64,000 nt of DNA from Saccharopolyspora spinosa NRRL 18395. GTDB lineage: Bacteria > Actinomycetota > Actinomycetes > Mycobacteriales > Pseudonocardiaceae. Shown here one piece after another: positions 53,896 through 64,000 of this stretch. The DNA is taken from positions 877,089 to 941,088 of the forward strand of contig NZ_GL877879.1 of assembly GCF_000194155.1 (NCBI RefSeq), in the 5' to 3' direction. Numbering within the stretch: the first letter of the stretch is position 1; every line of letters begins with the position of its first letter. The notes beneath the pieces are model-generated. The model was not told where the DNA came from. It ran no database searches and worked only from the letters and a program-made list of their open reading frames with translations. The translations under genes were made by a program, and so were the position numbers.

Positions 53896-55253
53896 TCGGA
53901 ACCCACACCTCGGTCTCCACCGCGGCTGAGTTGCTCCGTCGAGCGAACCTGACCGGTCTGCTCGACGGGCGGCGTCGTGCGTGCCTCAACACGTGGGAAC
54001 CGTGGCTCACCGGGGAGGCGCTGAACGGTGCCTCCCCGGAGGGGACCGCGGCATCACCGCGCGAGGAGCTGGCCCGGCTGCTGCACACTGGCGTCCACGT
54101 CGGGCACGGTTCGATCCGGGACGACGTCGGGCGGGCGCTGGTCGCCGCCGGCCTCGTGACGTCCGACGACGGCATCTACCGCACCGGCCGGTGGCGGCTG
54201 AGCGCCTTCGCTGGGCTGCTGATCGCCGCCGACCGCGACTACGGCACCGAGCACGAGGTGCACCTGGGCGAGGACTCGCTGCGGTTCGCCCAGGCCGTCC
54301 TCGCCGCGGCACCGCGGGGCACGGTACTCGACGTCGGCTCCGGATCCGGGGTCTCCTCGGCGGCCGCCGCGCGGACCGCGGGCTCGGTCCGCGCGATCGA
54401 CGTCCTCCCGGACGCGGTGGAGGCCACCGGGCTGACCTGCGCGCTCAACCCCGGCGGCGCCGAGGTCACCACCGAGGTCCGGAACTTCGCGGACATCGAC
54501 CTTGCCGAGTTCGATCACGTGATCGTGAACCTGCCGGGCGTCCCGGTACCCGCGGGGATGCCGTACCCGACGGCCGGGAACGGCGGCCCGGATGGACTCG
54601 ATCTGATCCGGACGTTCTGGAAGCAACTGGCTGCCGGCCCACCGCGGCGGGTGACCATGCGGTTCCAGAGCATGGGCGGCGTTGAACCCGAGGTGCTCAG
54701 CGAGCTCAGCGAAGCGTTCCCGCTGCACACGATCTCGATTGGCGTCGACTCCGCGGTGCCGATGCGGCTCCGGGACGCGATCACCGCGGAGCGGATCGCC
54801 GCGATTACCGGGGCCGACCCGGACGATGTCGTCGGGCAGCTGTCGGACGCCCGCCGGACCGGCGGCCGAACAACGTATTTCTGCTCGACCATGAACCTCA
54901 CACCCGGCGGGCCCGAGTTGGACTACGCGGCACCGCTGATGAGGCTCGATCCGGAGGGTCTGTGGCGGCGCGGCCCGCTCCTCTCGATCGACGACGCGGC
55001 CGTGTGGACCGAGTACTGCTCGCGACTGCGACTGATGCCCGACGAGTTCTGGTCGGTCCAGGGCGAGGAGCACGTGCGCACCGTGGGCCGCGACATGCAC
55101 GTCATCGGCGGCGACCTCGCCGCGGGGAAGTCGCCCGCGGACGTGGCAGGCGCGCACATCCAGGCCGGGCCCGCTGCCCGGGTCGGCCTGGAGCTGGCCA
55201 TTGTGCTGCTCGCCGAGGTACTCGACGACATCGGGATCCTGCGCTCCCGGTAG
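53892..55253 (+). CDS. Class I SAM-dependent methyltransferase
   Basis: A 453-residue protein, long for the family. Residues about 1-130 form an N-terminal helical or winged domain (STAAELLRRANLTGLLDGRR). The SAM domain follows with motif I VLDVGSGSGVSSAAAARTAG, motif II AIDVLPDAVE and motif IV VIVNLPGVPVPAG. NLPG resembles the NPPY-type motif of enzymes that methylate nitrogen. A further 150 residues (LDPEGLWRRGPLLSIDDAAV onward) are not recognised. The ATG overlaps the oxygenase stop (ATGA), so the products should be made together. N-methylation of the amino-acid product is the best guess. Confidence 0.82.
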   Translation: MIGTHTSVSTAAELLRRANLTGLLDGRRRACLNTWEPWLTGEALNGASPEGTAASPREELARLLHTGVHVGHGSIRDDVGRALVAAGLVTSDDGIYRTGRWRLSAFAGLLIAADRDYGTEHEVHLGEDSLRFAQAVLAAAPRGTVLDVGSGSGVSSAAAARTAGSVRAIDVLPDAVEATGLTCALNPGGAEVTTEVRNFADIDLAEFDHVIVNLPGVPVPAGMPYPTAGNGGPDGLDLIRTFWKQLAAGPPRRVTMRFQSMGGVEPEVLSELSEAFPLHTISIGVDSAVPMRLRDAITAERIAAITGADPDDVVGQLSDARRTGGRTTYFCSTMNLTPGGPELDYAAPLMRLDPEGLWRRGPLLSIDDAAVWTEYCSRLRLMPDEFWSVQGEEHVRTVGRDMHVIGGDLAAGKSPADVAGAHIQAGPAARVGLELAIVLLAEVLDDIGILRSR

Positions 55254-55269
55254 ATGCAAGGAGTGACGA

Positions 55270-56442
55270 GTGGTATCAGGCTCAGGCTGGATCGTGCACG
55301 ACTCGATCGGCGACGTGGACGCCGACGAGTGGAACAACGTCGTCGTCCTGGCGGGGGGCTCGGCCTTCCACAGCCATGAGTGGCTGACGGCGTACGAGAC
55401 GGCACCACCGGCGCCGGTGTTCCACGCCCGCCACCTCTGCCACCGGACCGACGGGCGCCTCGACGCCGTCGCACCGTTCTACGAGGTGCAGGAGGACCCA
55501 CACTACGTCGGCTACGGCCCCGACTACGACTTCGACCACCCGATCCTGCACACGCGGATGCTGGTCGGGCACTCGTGGTACTCGTACTTCAACGGGATCT
55601 GCTCGCTCGTCGATCCCGCAGAGATCGTCGACGACCTCGTCGGCACCGTCGGTGAGGTCGCGACCGATCTCGGCGTGTCCGTTTTCGGCTTCCCGGGGGT
55701 CCCCGAGCCCGACCCACTCGGCCCCGAACTGGAACGACGCGGCTTCAGCCCCGTCTACACCGAGGCGACCAGCGGCGTCGACTTCGCGGGGACGGCGGAG
55801 GCGCACCTGGCCACACTGCGGAGCCAGAAGTTCCGCCGGGAGTTCCGCCGGCTGTCCAACAAGGCGAGCCGGTCGGGTGCGCACATCCGGACGACCATCG
55901 AGTCCGGCGACGTCGAGCGGTTCGCGAAGCTCGTCGAGGACGTCTGCGCGCGGCACGGCGTCGCGACGATCAACCCGCCGGAGAACCTGTACAGCATCTT
56001 CGAGTACCTGCGCGAGTACGTGCACTTCGTGAGCATCTGGCTGGACGACGAGCTGCTCGGCGGCTTCGTCCTGATGCACTTCGAGGACACGCTCTACGCC
56101 TGGATCGCGGGCCTCAACTACAACCACCACAAGGAACTCGGCACATACTACGCGCTCTACGCCCAGACCCTGGAGCTCGCCGAACGCCTGGGCGTGAAGC
56201 GGATCGAGATGGGTCGCAGTATGTACGGCTTCAAGGTCCGGATGGGGTTCCACCCGCAGCCGCTGGTCAGCTGGTTCTCCGGCGTCGGCCCGGATGGCCG
56301 CGAGCTCGTCCGCGAGGGGATTGCCAGCCTGGAGGAGCACTGCCGCACTCGTAGCCGGATCGCGGAGGCGTACGAGAACAACAAGCTGGAGATCCCCGAG
56401 GTGTTCGCCGGGCCGCCGCGGTTCGCTGCGGGTGGTGCCTAA
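55270..56442 (+). CDS. FemAB/GNAT-like acyltransferase
   Basis: A 390-residue protein of the peptidoglycan-recognition FemAB-like/GNAT type. It opens with FHSHEWLTAYE, then has RREFRRLSNKASRSGAHIRT, RHGVATINPPENLYSIFEYL, DDELLGGFVLMHFEDTLYAW and GTYYALYAQTLELAERLGVK, ending RIEMGRSMYGFKVRMGFHPQ. Proteins of this fold use aminoacyl-tRNA or acyl-CoA donors. AAGGAG precedes the GTG at 55270. In this cluster it could add a second amino acid or acyl group to the product. Its stop overlaps the transporter start (TAATG). Confidence 0.8.
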   Translation: MVSGSGWIVHDSIGDVDADEWNNVVVLAGGSAFHSHEWLTAYETAPPAPVFHARHLCHRTDGRLDAVAPFYEVQEDPHYVGYGPDYDFDHPILHTRMLVGHSWYSYFNGICSLVDPAEIVDDLVGTVGEVATDLGVSVFGFPGVPEPDPLGPELERRGFSPVYTEATSGVDFAGTAEAHLATLRSQKFRREFRRLSNKASRSGAHIRTTIESGDVERFAKLVEDVCARHGVATINPPENLYSIFEYLREYVHFVSIWLDDELLGGFVLMHFEDTLYAWIAGLNYNHHKELGTYYALYAQTLELAERLGVKRIEMGRSMYGFKVRMGFHPQPLVSWFSGVGPDGRELVREGIASLEEHCRTRSRIAEAYENNKLEIPEVFAGPPRFAAGGA

Positions 56443-57668
56443 TGGCGGCGAGACTGCGGGAGCGCCTGTCCTTCTGGCAGACGGCACTGCTGGGCGGGCT
56501 GGCCCTTGGCACGATATTCGGTCTGGTCGAAGGCTTCTCGCTGTTCTCGCTCGCCTTCGCCCGTGATCTCGGGATCACCCGCGGCGAGGCGTCCAGCATG
56601 TACTCAGTACACCTGCTGTGCAGCACGCTGTCGGCGCCGCTGGTCGGCAGGCTCGTCGACCGGTACGGGCCGGGGCGGGTTGTGCCGATCGGGTTCGTCG
56701 TCATCGGGGTGGGGCTGGTCCTCGCGTCGTGGGCGACGGCGCTCTGGCACTTCTACCTCGTGTACGGTCTCGTCCTTGCGTCGGCGACGACCGTGGTGAT
56801 CGTCGCCGCCCAGGTCATGGTGTCGAACTCGTACCCGACGGAGTTCCGCGGACGAGCACTCGGCCTGGCCTACGCGTGCGTCGGGCTCGGGAACTTCGTG
56901 CTGTTCAACCTGCTCGGCCAGGTCATCTCCGAGTCCGGGTGGCGGACCGCCTATCTGGTCGCCGGGGTGGTCGCCGTCGTCGTCGCGCTGGCGTTCTTCC
57001 TGCTGCACCGACGGCTGCCCGCACCGACCCGGACCGAGGAGTCCGACGAGGCCGCGGCAACCGTCCGGATCGGTGTCGTCCTGGCACGCCCGGCGTTCTG
57101 GTTCCTGTTCGTCGCCGCAGGCGCCGCGAGCGTACTCGACTTCGTCGTCTTCCAACACCTCGCGCCGTTCCTGGTGACGTCCGGCTACTCGGAGGCGTCC
57201 GCCGGGTTCGTCCTGAGTATCGCGTCGCTGGGCTACATCGCGGGGCAGCTCACCGCCGGGGCGGCGTCGGACCGGTGGGGGCGGGAGCGCACCGGGGTTG
57301 CCGCCGGGGTGGCGTACATCGCGCTGCTCGTCGGAGCCGCGCAGTTGCCAGCGCAATGGCTGGTCGCCGTCCTGGCGGCAGGGCTGGGCCTCGTCGTCGG
57401 GGGGGTGATCGGTGCCCGCAGCGCGGGCACCGGCGACATATTCGCGGGGCCCGTCCTCGGTCGAGTGTCCGGCCTCGTGCAGGTCGGTAGCGCGCTCGGC
57501 GCCGCGGCCGCGACCTGGCTGGGCGGCTTCGCGTTCGACCTCACCGGCGGATACGGGCTGACTTTCGGCATCGCCGCTGTCGCGGCCCTCGTGTGGTGCA
57601 TGACCTTCATCGCGGCGGCGCCGCGCCGTGGGTCCCGGCTGGGCGTCGAGGCGGCCACCGGCTCGTAG
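56442..57668 (+). CDS. MFS transporter of the biosynthetic cluster
   Basis: A 408-residue, 12-helix major facilitator protein. The loop 2-3 motif reads GRLVDRYGPGRV, and a second-half equivalent is AAASDRWGRERTG. Monocarboxylate-transporter-like or drug-exporter-like subfamilies both fit. The ATG overlaps the acyltransferase stop, so it is part of the same transcript. Export of the cluster's product is the simplest role; uptake of a precursor is an alternative. Confidence 0.9.
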   Translation: MAARLRERLSFWQTALLGGLALGTIFGLVEGFSLFSLAFARDLGITRGEASSMYSVHLLCSTLSAPLVGRLVDRYGPGRVVPIGFVVIGVGLVLASWATALWHFYLVYGLVLASATTVVIVAAQVMVSNSYPTEFRGRALGLAYACVGLGNFVLFNLLGQVISESGWRTAYLVAGVVAVVVALAFFLLHRRLPAPTRTEESDEAAATVRIGVVLARPAFWFLFVAAGAASVLDFVVFQHLAPFLVTSGYSEASAGFVLSIASLGYIAGQLTAGAASDRWGRERTGVAAGVAYIALLVGAAQLPAQWLVAVLAAGLGLVVGGVIGARSAGTGDIFAGPVLGRVSGLVQVGSALGAAAATWLGGFAFDLTGGYGLTFGIAAVAALVWCMTFIAAAPRRGSRLGVEAATGS

Positions 57669-57677
57669 GATCGGGAG

Positions 57678-58214
57678 ATGGCACAACCTACCGATGCCGC
57701 CGAGGTCCGCCCGGTGACCGTCCGCGATCCGGAGGTCATCGCACTGATCGAGGCACTCGACAGCGACTTGGCTGAATCCGAGTACACCGAGAACGAGAGC
57801 TTCGGGTACTCGACGCACGAGCTGAAGTCCGGGTCGGTGCACCTGGTCGGGGCGAGCGTCGGAGACCGGCTGGTCGGCATCGGCGGCATCGAGCTCCAGG
57901 ACGGCGGGTTCGCCGAGCTGAAGCGGTTCTACGTGGCGCCCGGTCTCCGCGGCCACGGACTCGCCGACGCGATCCTCGACGCGCTCGAACGGCACGCCCG
58001 CGACCACGGGGCGGTCGTGCTCCGGCTGGAGACCGGGGACCGGCAGAAGGCAGCGATCTCCTTCTACCGCCGGCGCGGCTTCCAGGTGGTCCCCAGGTTC
58101 GGGCCCTACGTCGACAGCGAGGCGTCGGTCTGCATGCAGCGCGACCTCTTAAGCCAGCGCGGCACCCTCACCACCGACACCGCTGAGCGGAACTCGAACC
58201 TGCCCTTGCCGTAA
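57678..58214 (+). CDS. GNAT-family N-acetyltransferase
   Basis: A 178-residue GNAT. The acetyl-CoA-binding motif A is LKRFYVAPGLRGHGLADAIL and motif B is AISFYRRRGFQVVPRFGPYV. The last 25 residues are not typical of the family and may reflect a lost stop near the IS boundary. It starts nine bases after the transporter gene. It may be a tailoring enzyme, or may acetylate the product for self-protection. The cluster ends here, 111 bases before the first IS copy. Confidence 0.88.
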   Translation: MAQPTDAAEVRPVTVRDPEVIALIEALDSDLAESEYTENESFGYSTHELKSGSVHLVGASVGDRLVGIGGIELQDGGFAELKRFYVAPGLRGHGLADAILDALERHARDHGAVVLRLETGDRQKAAISFYRRRGFQVVPRFGPYVDSEASVCMQRDLLSQRGTLTTDTAERNSNLPLP

Positions 58215-58325
58215 ACCTCATCCGCCCTGTTCAGAAGCGGCGGGCACGGTGTAGGGGGAGGTCGACCGTAGTCGCTCGAGCGGACGCTTTCGCTGCTGTC
58301 GAGCATCACGGCATGATGATCGACT

Positions 58326-59422
58326 GTGCTGTTGCGACTGGCCTACCTGGGCGTGACAAACACGTTCGCCATGCTGCGCCTGCTGCCGATGAGCGACCGG
58401 GACAAGGACGTCGAGATCCTGGCCTTGCGCCATCAGATCACGGTGCTAGAACGTCAACTCGGTCAAGCCAGGGTGCGGTTCACCCCAGCTGATCGAGCGA
58501 TCATGGCGGCGCTTCTGTACCCGCTGCCAAGGAATCTTTTGCACAGGCTGCGGTTGCTGGTACGCCCGGACACGGTGCTGCGCTGGCACCGCGACCTGGT
58601 CACACGCCGTCACGCGACCCTCTCCAAGCCGAAGCGCCCTGGACGACCACGCATCGTTCGCTCTATCCGGGCTTTGATGCTGCGCCTGGCAAAAGACAAC
58701 CCCAGCTGGGGATACCGCCGAATCCACGGCGAACTGCTCGTCCTGGAAGTGAAAGTGGCCGCCTCGACCGTCTGGGAAATCGTGCAGGCAGCCGGGATCG
58801 ACCCCGCACCTGACCGGAACTCCAGCACATGGGCGGACTTCCTGCGTCCCAGGCCGACGCCTTGCCGGCCTGTGACTTCTTCGAAACCGTCACCCTATCC
58901 AGTACAAGGATGTACGTCCTCACCGTCATCGAACACGCCACCAGGCGGATCCGGATCCTGGGCACCACCGCACACCCGACGGCCGCGCGGGTCACCCAAA
59001 CCGCACAGAATCTCGTCATGGACCTCGAAGACGCAGACTACCGGGCGCGATTCCTGATTCGCGACCGCGACGGCAAATTCCCCGCCCTATTCGATACCGT
59101 CCTGACAGAGACAGGGATCAAGGTCGTGCTCAGCGGCATCAAGATGCCGAGAATAACCTCAATCATGGAAAGATGGGTGCAGACCTGCCGCCGCGAACTC
59201 CTGGACCGCACACTGATCTGGAACCAGCGGCACCTGCTCCACGCCCTACGGGAATTCGAAGACTTCTACAACCCCCACCGACCTCACCAAGGCATCGCGA
59301 ACGCCCGCCCGCTACGTCCCTTGCCTGCGCCGACCGCCAAACCGGAGCAACTCGATCCCCTCAACATCCGTCGACACGACCGGCTGGGTGGCATCCTTCA
59401 CGAGTACCACCACGCAGCATGA
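58326..59422 (+). mobile_element. IS3-type transposase gene, split by a -1 frame change
   Basis: The N-terminal half (ILALRHQITVLERQLGQARV, RLAKDNPSWGYRRIHGELLV) lies in one frame from 58326. The catalytic DDE half ([65 protein letters not shown]) lies one base back from about 58829 and ends at 59422. The joint falls at FLR/SQADALPACDFF. The same frame relation is seen in the copy at 60515 and in the fragment at 1300-1590. It is either a shared inactivating change or programmed frameshifting. The right flank TGACCTGCACGGATATGG is conserved between copies. Confidence 0.85.
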
Positions 59423-59467
59423 CCTGCACGGATATGGTTTTCGGCAAGCACAACGGCTTCGGCGGCG

Positions 59468-59782
59468 GTGGACTGGCGGCTGTTCCTGCCGGAAAGCTGG
59501 GACGATGACTGTGCTGTGGGTGCTGAGGCGGAACGCATCGCCGCCCGCCGGGCCCGGTGCGCCATCCCGGCCGAGGTCGGGCATCGCCCGAAGTGGCAGT
59601 TGGCGCTGGACATGCTCGACGAACTCGCCGCCTGGGGCCACTTCCCGCCGGTCGTGGCCGGTGATGCAGGTTATGGGGACAACACGACCTTCCGGCTGGA
59701 GCCGACCCGACGCGATCTGCCGTATGTGCTGGCCGCCAAAGGCAGTGTGCACCACCGCATCATCGGCGCACCGCTCTACTAG
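59468..59782 (+). pseudogene. IS701-type transposase fragment (middle part)
   Basis: The plus strand encodes DWRLFLPESWDDD, CAIPAEVGHRPKWQLALDML and VVAGDAGYGDNTTFRLEPTR, the second catalytic Asp region of IS701-type transposases, and ends LPYVLAAKGS plus unrelated residues. It joins IS3 right-end sequence at its start, so it marks an IS-into-IS or deletion joint. Confidence 0.8.
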
Positions 59783-59837
59783 GGTCTGTTTCAGATGTCA
59801 GAGCCACTCGTTGATAGACGCGATGACCACCGTGGGG

Positions 59838-60144
59838 GATCAAGGTCGTGCTCAGCGGCATCAAGATGCCGAGAATGAACTCAATCATGGAAAGATGGGT
59901 GCAGACCTGCCGCCGCGAACTCCTGGACCGCACACTGATCTGGAACCAGCGGCACCTGCTCCACGCCTTACGGGAATTCGAAGACTTCTACAACTCCCAC
60001 CGACCTCACCAAGGCATCGCGAACGCCCGCCCGCTACGTCCCTTGCCTGCGCCGACCGCCAAACCGGAGCAACTCGATCCCCTCAACATCCGTCGACACG
60101 ACCGGCTGGGTGGCATCCTTCACGAGTACCACCACGCAGCATGA
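59838..60144 (+). pseudogene. IS3-type transposase C-terminal fragment (second copy)
   Basis: This is nearly identical to 59118-59422: GIKVVLSGIKMPRMNSIMER through LGGILHEYHHAA and the stop. It differs at a few bases (MNSIM here, ITSIM in the first copy). The sequence before 59838 is unrelated. Confidence 0.85.
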
Positions 60145-60219
60145 CCTGCACGGATATGGTTTTCGCCAAGCGCAGGGGTCGGCTGGGCCTGCGCTGGAGC
60201 GTGACCGGTGAGCATCAGC

Positions 60220-60514
60220 GCCACCGCTGCGATCCGGATCCTGGGCGCCACCGCACACCCGACGGCCGCGCGGGTCACCCAAACCGCACAGAATCTCGTC
60301 ATGGACCTCGAAGACGCAGACTGCCGGGCGCGATTCCTGATTCGCGACCGCGACGGCAAATTCCCCGCCCTATTCGATACCGTCCTGACAGAGACAGGGA
60401 TCAAGGTCGTGCTCAGCGGCATCAAGATGCCGAGAATGAACTCAATCATGGAAAGATGGGTGCAGACCTGCCGCCGCGAACTCCTGGACCGCACACTGAT
60501 CTGGAACCAGCGGC
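60220..60514 (+). pseudogene. IS3-type transposase middle fragment (third copy)
   Basis: It runs from [20 protein letters not shown] to RELLDRTLIWNQRH and is near-identical to the first copy. At 60514 it is cut and joined in the middle of a codon to the N-terminal region of another copy. Confidence 0.85.
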
Positions 60515-61219
60515 ATACCTGGGCGTGACAAACACGTTCGCCATGCTGCGCCTGCTGCCGATGAGCGACCGGGACAAGGACGTCGAGATCCTGGCCTTGC
60601 GCCATCAGATCACGGTGCTAGAACGTCAACTCGGTCAAGCCAAGGTGCGGTTCACCCCAGCTGATCGAGCGATCATGGCGGCGCTTCTGTACCCGCTGCC
60701 AAGGAATCTTTTGCACAGGCTGCGGTTGCTGGTACGCCCGGACACGGTGCTGCGCTGGCACCGCAACCTGGTCACACGCCGTCACGCGACCCTCTCCAAG
60801 CCGAAGCGCCCTGGACGACCACGCATCATTCGCTCTATCCGGGCTTTGATGCTGCGCCTGGCAAAAGACAACCCCAGCTGGGGATACCGCCGAATCCACG
60901 GCGAACTGCTCGTCCTGGAAGTGAAAGTGGCCGCCTCGACCGTCTGGGAAATCGTGCAGGCAGCCGGGATCGACCCCGCACCTGACCGGAACTCCAGCAC
61001 ATGGGCGGACTTCCTGCGTCCCAGGCCGACGCCTTGCCGGCCTGTGACTTCTTCGAAACCGTCACCCTATCCAGTACAAGGATGTACGTCCTCACCGTCA
61101 TCGAACACGCCACCAGGCGGATCCGGATCCTGGGCGCCACCGCACACCCGACGGCCGCGTGGGTCACCCAAACCGCAAAGAATCTCGTCATGGACCTCGA
61201 AGACGCAGACTACCGGGCC
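60515..61219 (+). pseudogene. IS3-type transposase N-terminal fragment (fourth copy)
   Basis: It begins at YLGVTNTFAMLRLLPMSDRD and continues through the same -1 frame joint to MDLEDADYRA, where it is cut at about 61219 and followed by the reverse-strand repeat gene. It lacks the C-terminal catalytic residues. Identity to the first copy is very high. Confidence 0.85.
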
Positions 61220-62925
<1,706 letters not shown>

Positions 62926-63055
62926 CCAGCCACCCCCACCAGGACACCCGCCGGTACCCGACCAGCTCCACCACCTGATCATCCAGCCCGGCACCGACAA
63001 CCCCCTGGGGGGTCCCGACGCGTACACCGCGAACTACGCCGACTGGGATACAAAG

Positions 63056-64000
63056 TCAGCGTCTCGCACCCGCATCCCCCGACACAGCTGAACCCGCCTC
63101 CGACTGATCCCACGCACCGAGATCGAAGTCAGCCCACGCCGATACTCCCTCCGGCCCCTCAATCCGCTCGTCCCGCCCCTCCAGCAGGTCCCCGCCCACC
63201 CCGGTGTCCATCACGTCCCGGTCCTGCTTCTTCCGCCCCCGCTGCGCCACCTTCAACCGGAGCTCCGCCAACTCCGCCGCCTGCTCCTCAGTCAACTCCC
63301 CCCGCTCCGCCTCCGCCGACGGTATCGCCGAATCCGACGACACCGCAGCAACATCCAGACGATGCGAATCCCCATGTCCGGCGACCGAGTCCACATGGGA
63401 ATCCGCATCTCGGCCGGTCATCCCACTCTGCGACGTCGGCTGCCCCACGGGCACACCAGAAGCATGTGGGGTCACCGCCGGTTTGTCCGGTGTTTGCGAG
63501 GAATGTACCTCCAGCGGCCGGTTCCCAGGCATATCCAGACCATGCGCCCCGGACACCTGATCGCCACCGGCAACGGGACCGGCGGATCCTGCCGGTCCTG
63601 CCCGGAACCTGCTCCCCCATCGGATTGTGCCGACAGCGGTGTGCCCTGCCGGTCCTGCCCCAAACCCACTACCTCACGGGAATACACCGGCGGCGGTGTG
63701 CCCTGCCGGTCCTCCCCGAAACCCACTACTCCATCGGAATATGCCGACAGCGGTGTGCCTTGCCGCTTCTGCCTGGAACCTGGCACGACCGGAACATCAC
63801 GAGTCGGCTTCCCGCCTGGCACGCTGCCGCCGGCACCCTCCTTACTACCCTTAACGTCCGTGCCACCCGTGACGTCCTTGACGTCCTTGACGTCCTTGCC
63901 GTCCACAACAGCGGACACCACGGGGTCTTTACCGGAGGACACCGGCACCGCAGCCGAATTCACCGGCCCGACCGGGAGAACAGAGTCCACATCAGATGGT
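63056..64000 (-). CDS. Repeat-containing protein of unknown function (partial, frame broken)
   Basis: The reading frame enters from beyond the window end and runs to about 63580. It then appears to shift and continue to a stop at 63056. The first part has KDVKDVKDVTGG, then three units of RQGTPLSAYSDGVVGFGED type (19 residues each) and a fourth degenerate one. The second part is rich in Ser, Asp, Gly and Pro, then has an acidic-basic helix ELTEEQAAELAELRLKVAQR and a tail with GVSAWADFDLGAWDQSEAG. The composition suggests a long disordered linker of a large protein. No family is recognised. A single base change near 63580 would restore one frame, so sequencing error is possible. Confidence 0.55.
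63584..63811. repeat. 57-bp tandem repeats (about four units)
   Basis: Units begin at about 63584, 63641, 63698 and 63755. The landmark GTGCCCTGCCGGTCCT recurs every 57 bases and encodes the 19-residue repeat on the reverse strand. The outer units are degenerate. Confidence 0.85.

Noticed and set aside
63584..63811. CRISPR array
   Set aside because: The repeats are contiguous 57-bp coding units with no unique spacers. No cas genes are present in the window.

Overview
The window is high-GC actinobacterial DNA, most likely from a filamentous Pseudonocardiales relative (Saccharopolyspora-like). Reasons: GTG starts and ATGA/TGATG gene overlaps are common, and rbpA, an lnt-ppm1 pair and a narGHJI operon are present. 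Accessory DNA is rich in broken genes and insertion-sequence fragments. The placement comes from gene content and codon style, not from a marker gene.

Layout. Positions 1-1.6 kb hold a DUF4239 membrane protein and an IS3-type fragment. Positions 1.8-10.9 kb hold a catabolic cluster: a decayed GntR fragment, an enolase-superfamily enzyme, a polar amino-acid ABC importer (binding lipoprotein, permease, ATPase), an FCD-type GntR regulator, an aminotransferase, an M20 amidohydrolase, an ectoine-hydrolase-like M24 protein and a RidA protein. This looks like uptake and hydrolysis of a small amino-acid derivative. Positions 11.2-12.7 kb are scrambled IS701/IS1182 remnants with a tandem and an inverted repeat. 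TerC follows at 13.1-14.1 kb, then a decayed epimerase/DUF2064 pair and an intact membrane molybdopterin oxidoreductase. Positions 17.2-24.8 kb are narGHJI plus a TDT-family transporter, the respiratory nitrate reductase.

Positions 25-36 kb alternate intact genes (EEP-fold phosphatase/nuclease, Zn alcohol dehydrogenase, APH(3'')-like kinase, DUF3574, alpha/beta hydrolase) with pseudogenes (LysR/WYL chimera, RidA, MoxR-CoxE, CHAT protease, nucleotidyltransferase, acyl-CoA ligase). Positions 35.9-45.3 kb look like ordinary chromosome: lnt, ppm1, rbpA, an UMF1-type MFS protein, glycerophosphodiesterase, a VOC protein, a XerD-like recombinase, an M20 peptidase and tRNA-Leu(GAG). Directly after the tRNA is an AbrB-integrase pair whose 3' end is duplicated, followed by a graveyard of IS3, IS21, integrase and IS256 fragments up to 49.3 kb.

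The most interesting region is 49.5-58.2 kb. A PadR regulator and its HAAS-type membrane partner precede a compact six-gene cluster: an ATP-grasp ligase, a BesD/HalD-family Fe(II)/2-oxoglutarate enzyme carrying HxD instead of the halogenase HxG, a class I methyltransferase, a FemAB/GNAT-like acyltransferase, an MFS exporter and a GNAT. It reads as a biosynthetic cluster for a small modified amino-acid or dipeptide product with its own export and perhaps self-protection.

From 58.3 kb to the end are tandem IS3 fragments, an IS701 fragment, a broken gene made of repeated W-x-x-G helix-turn-helix-like units, and a repeat-containing protein that runs off the window.
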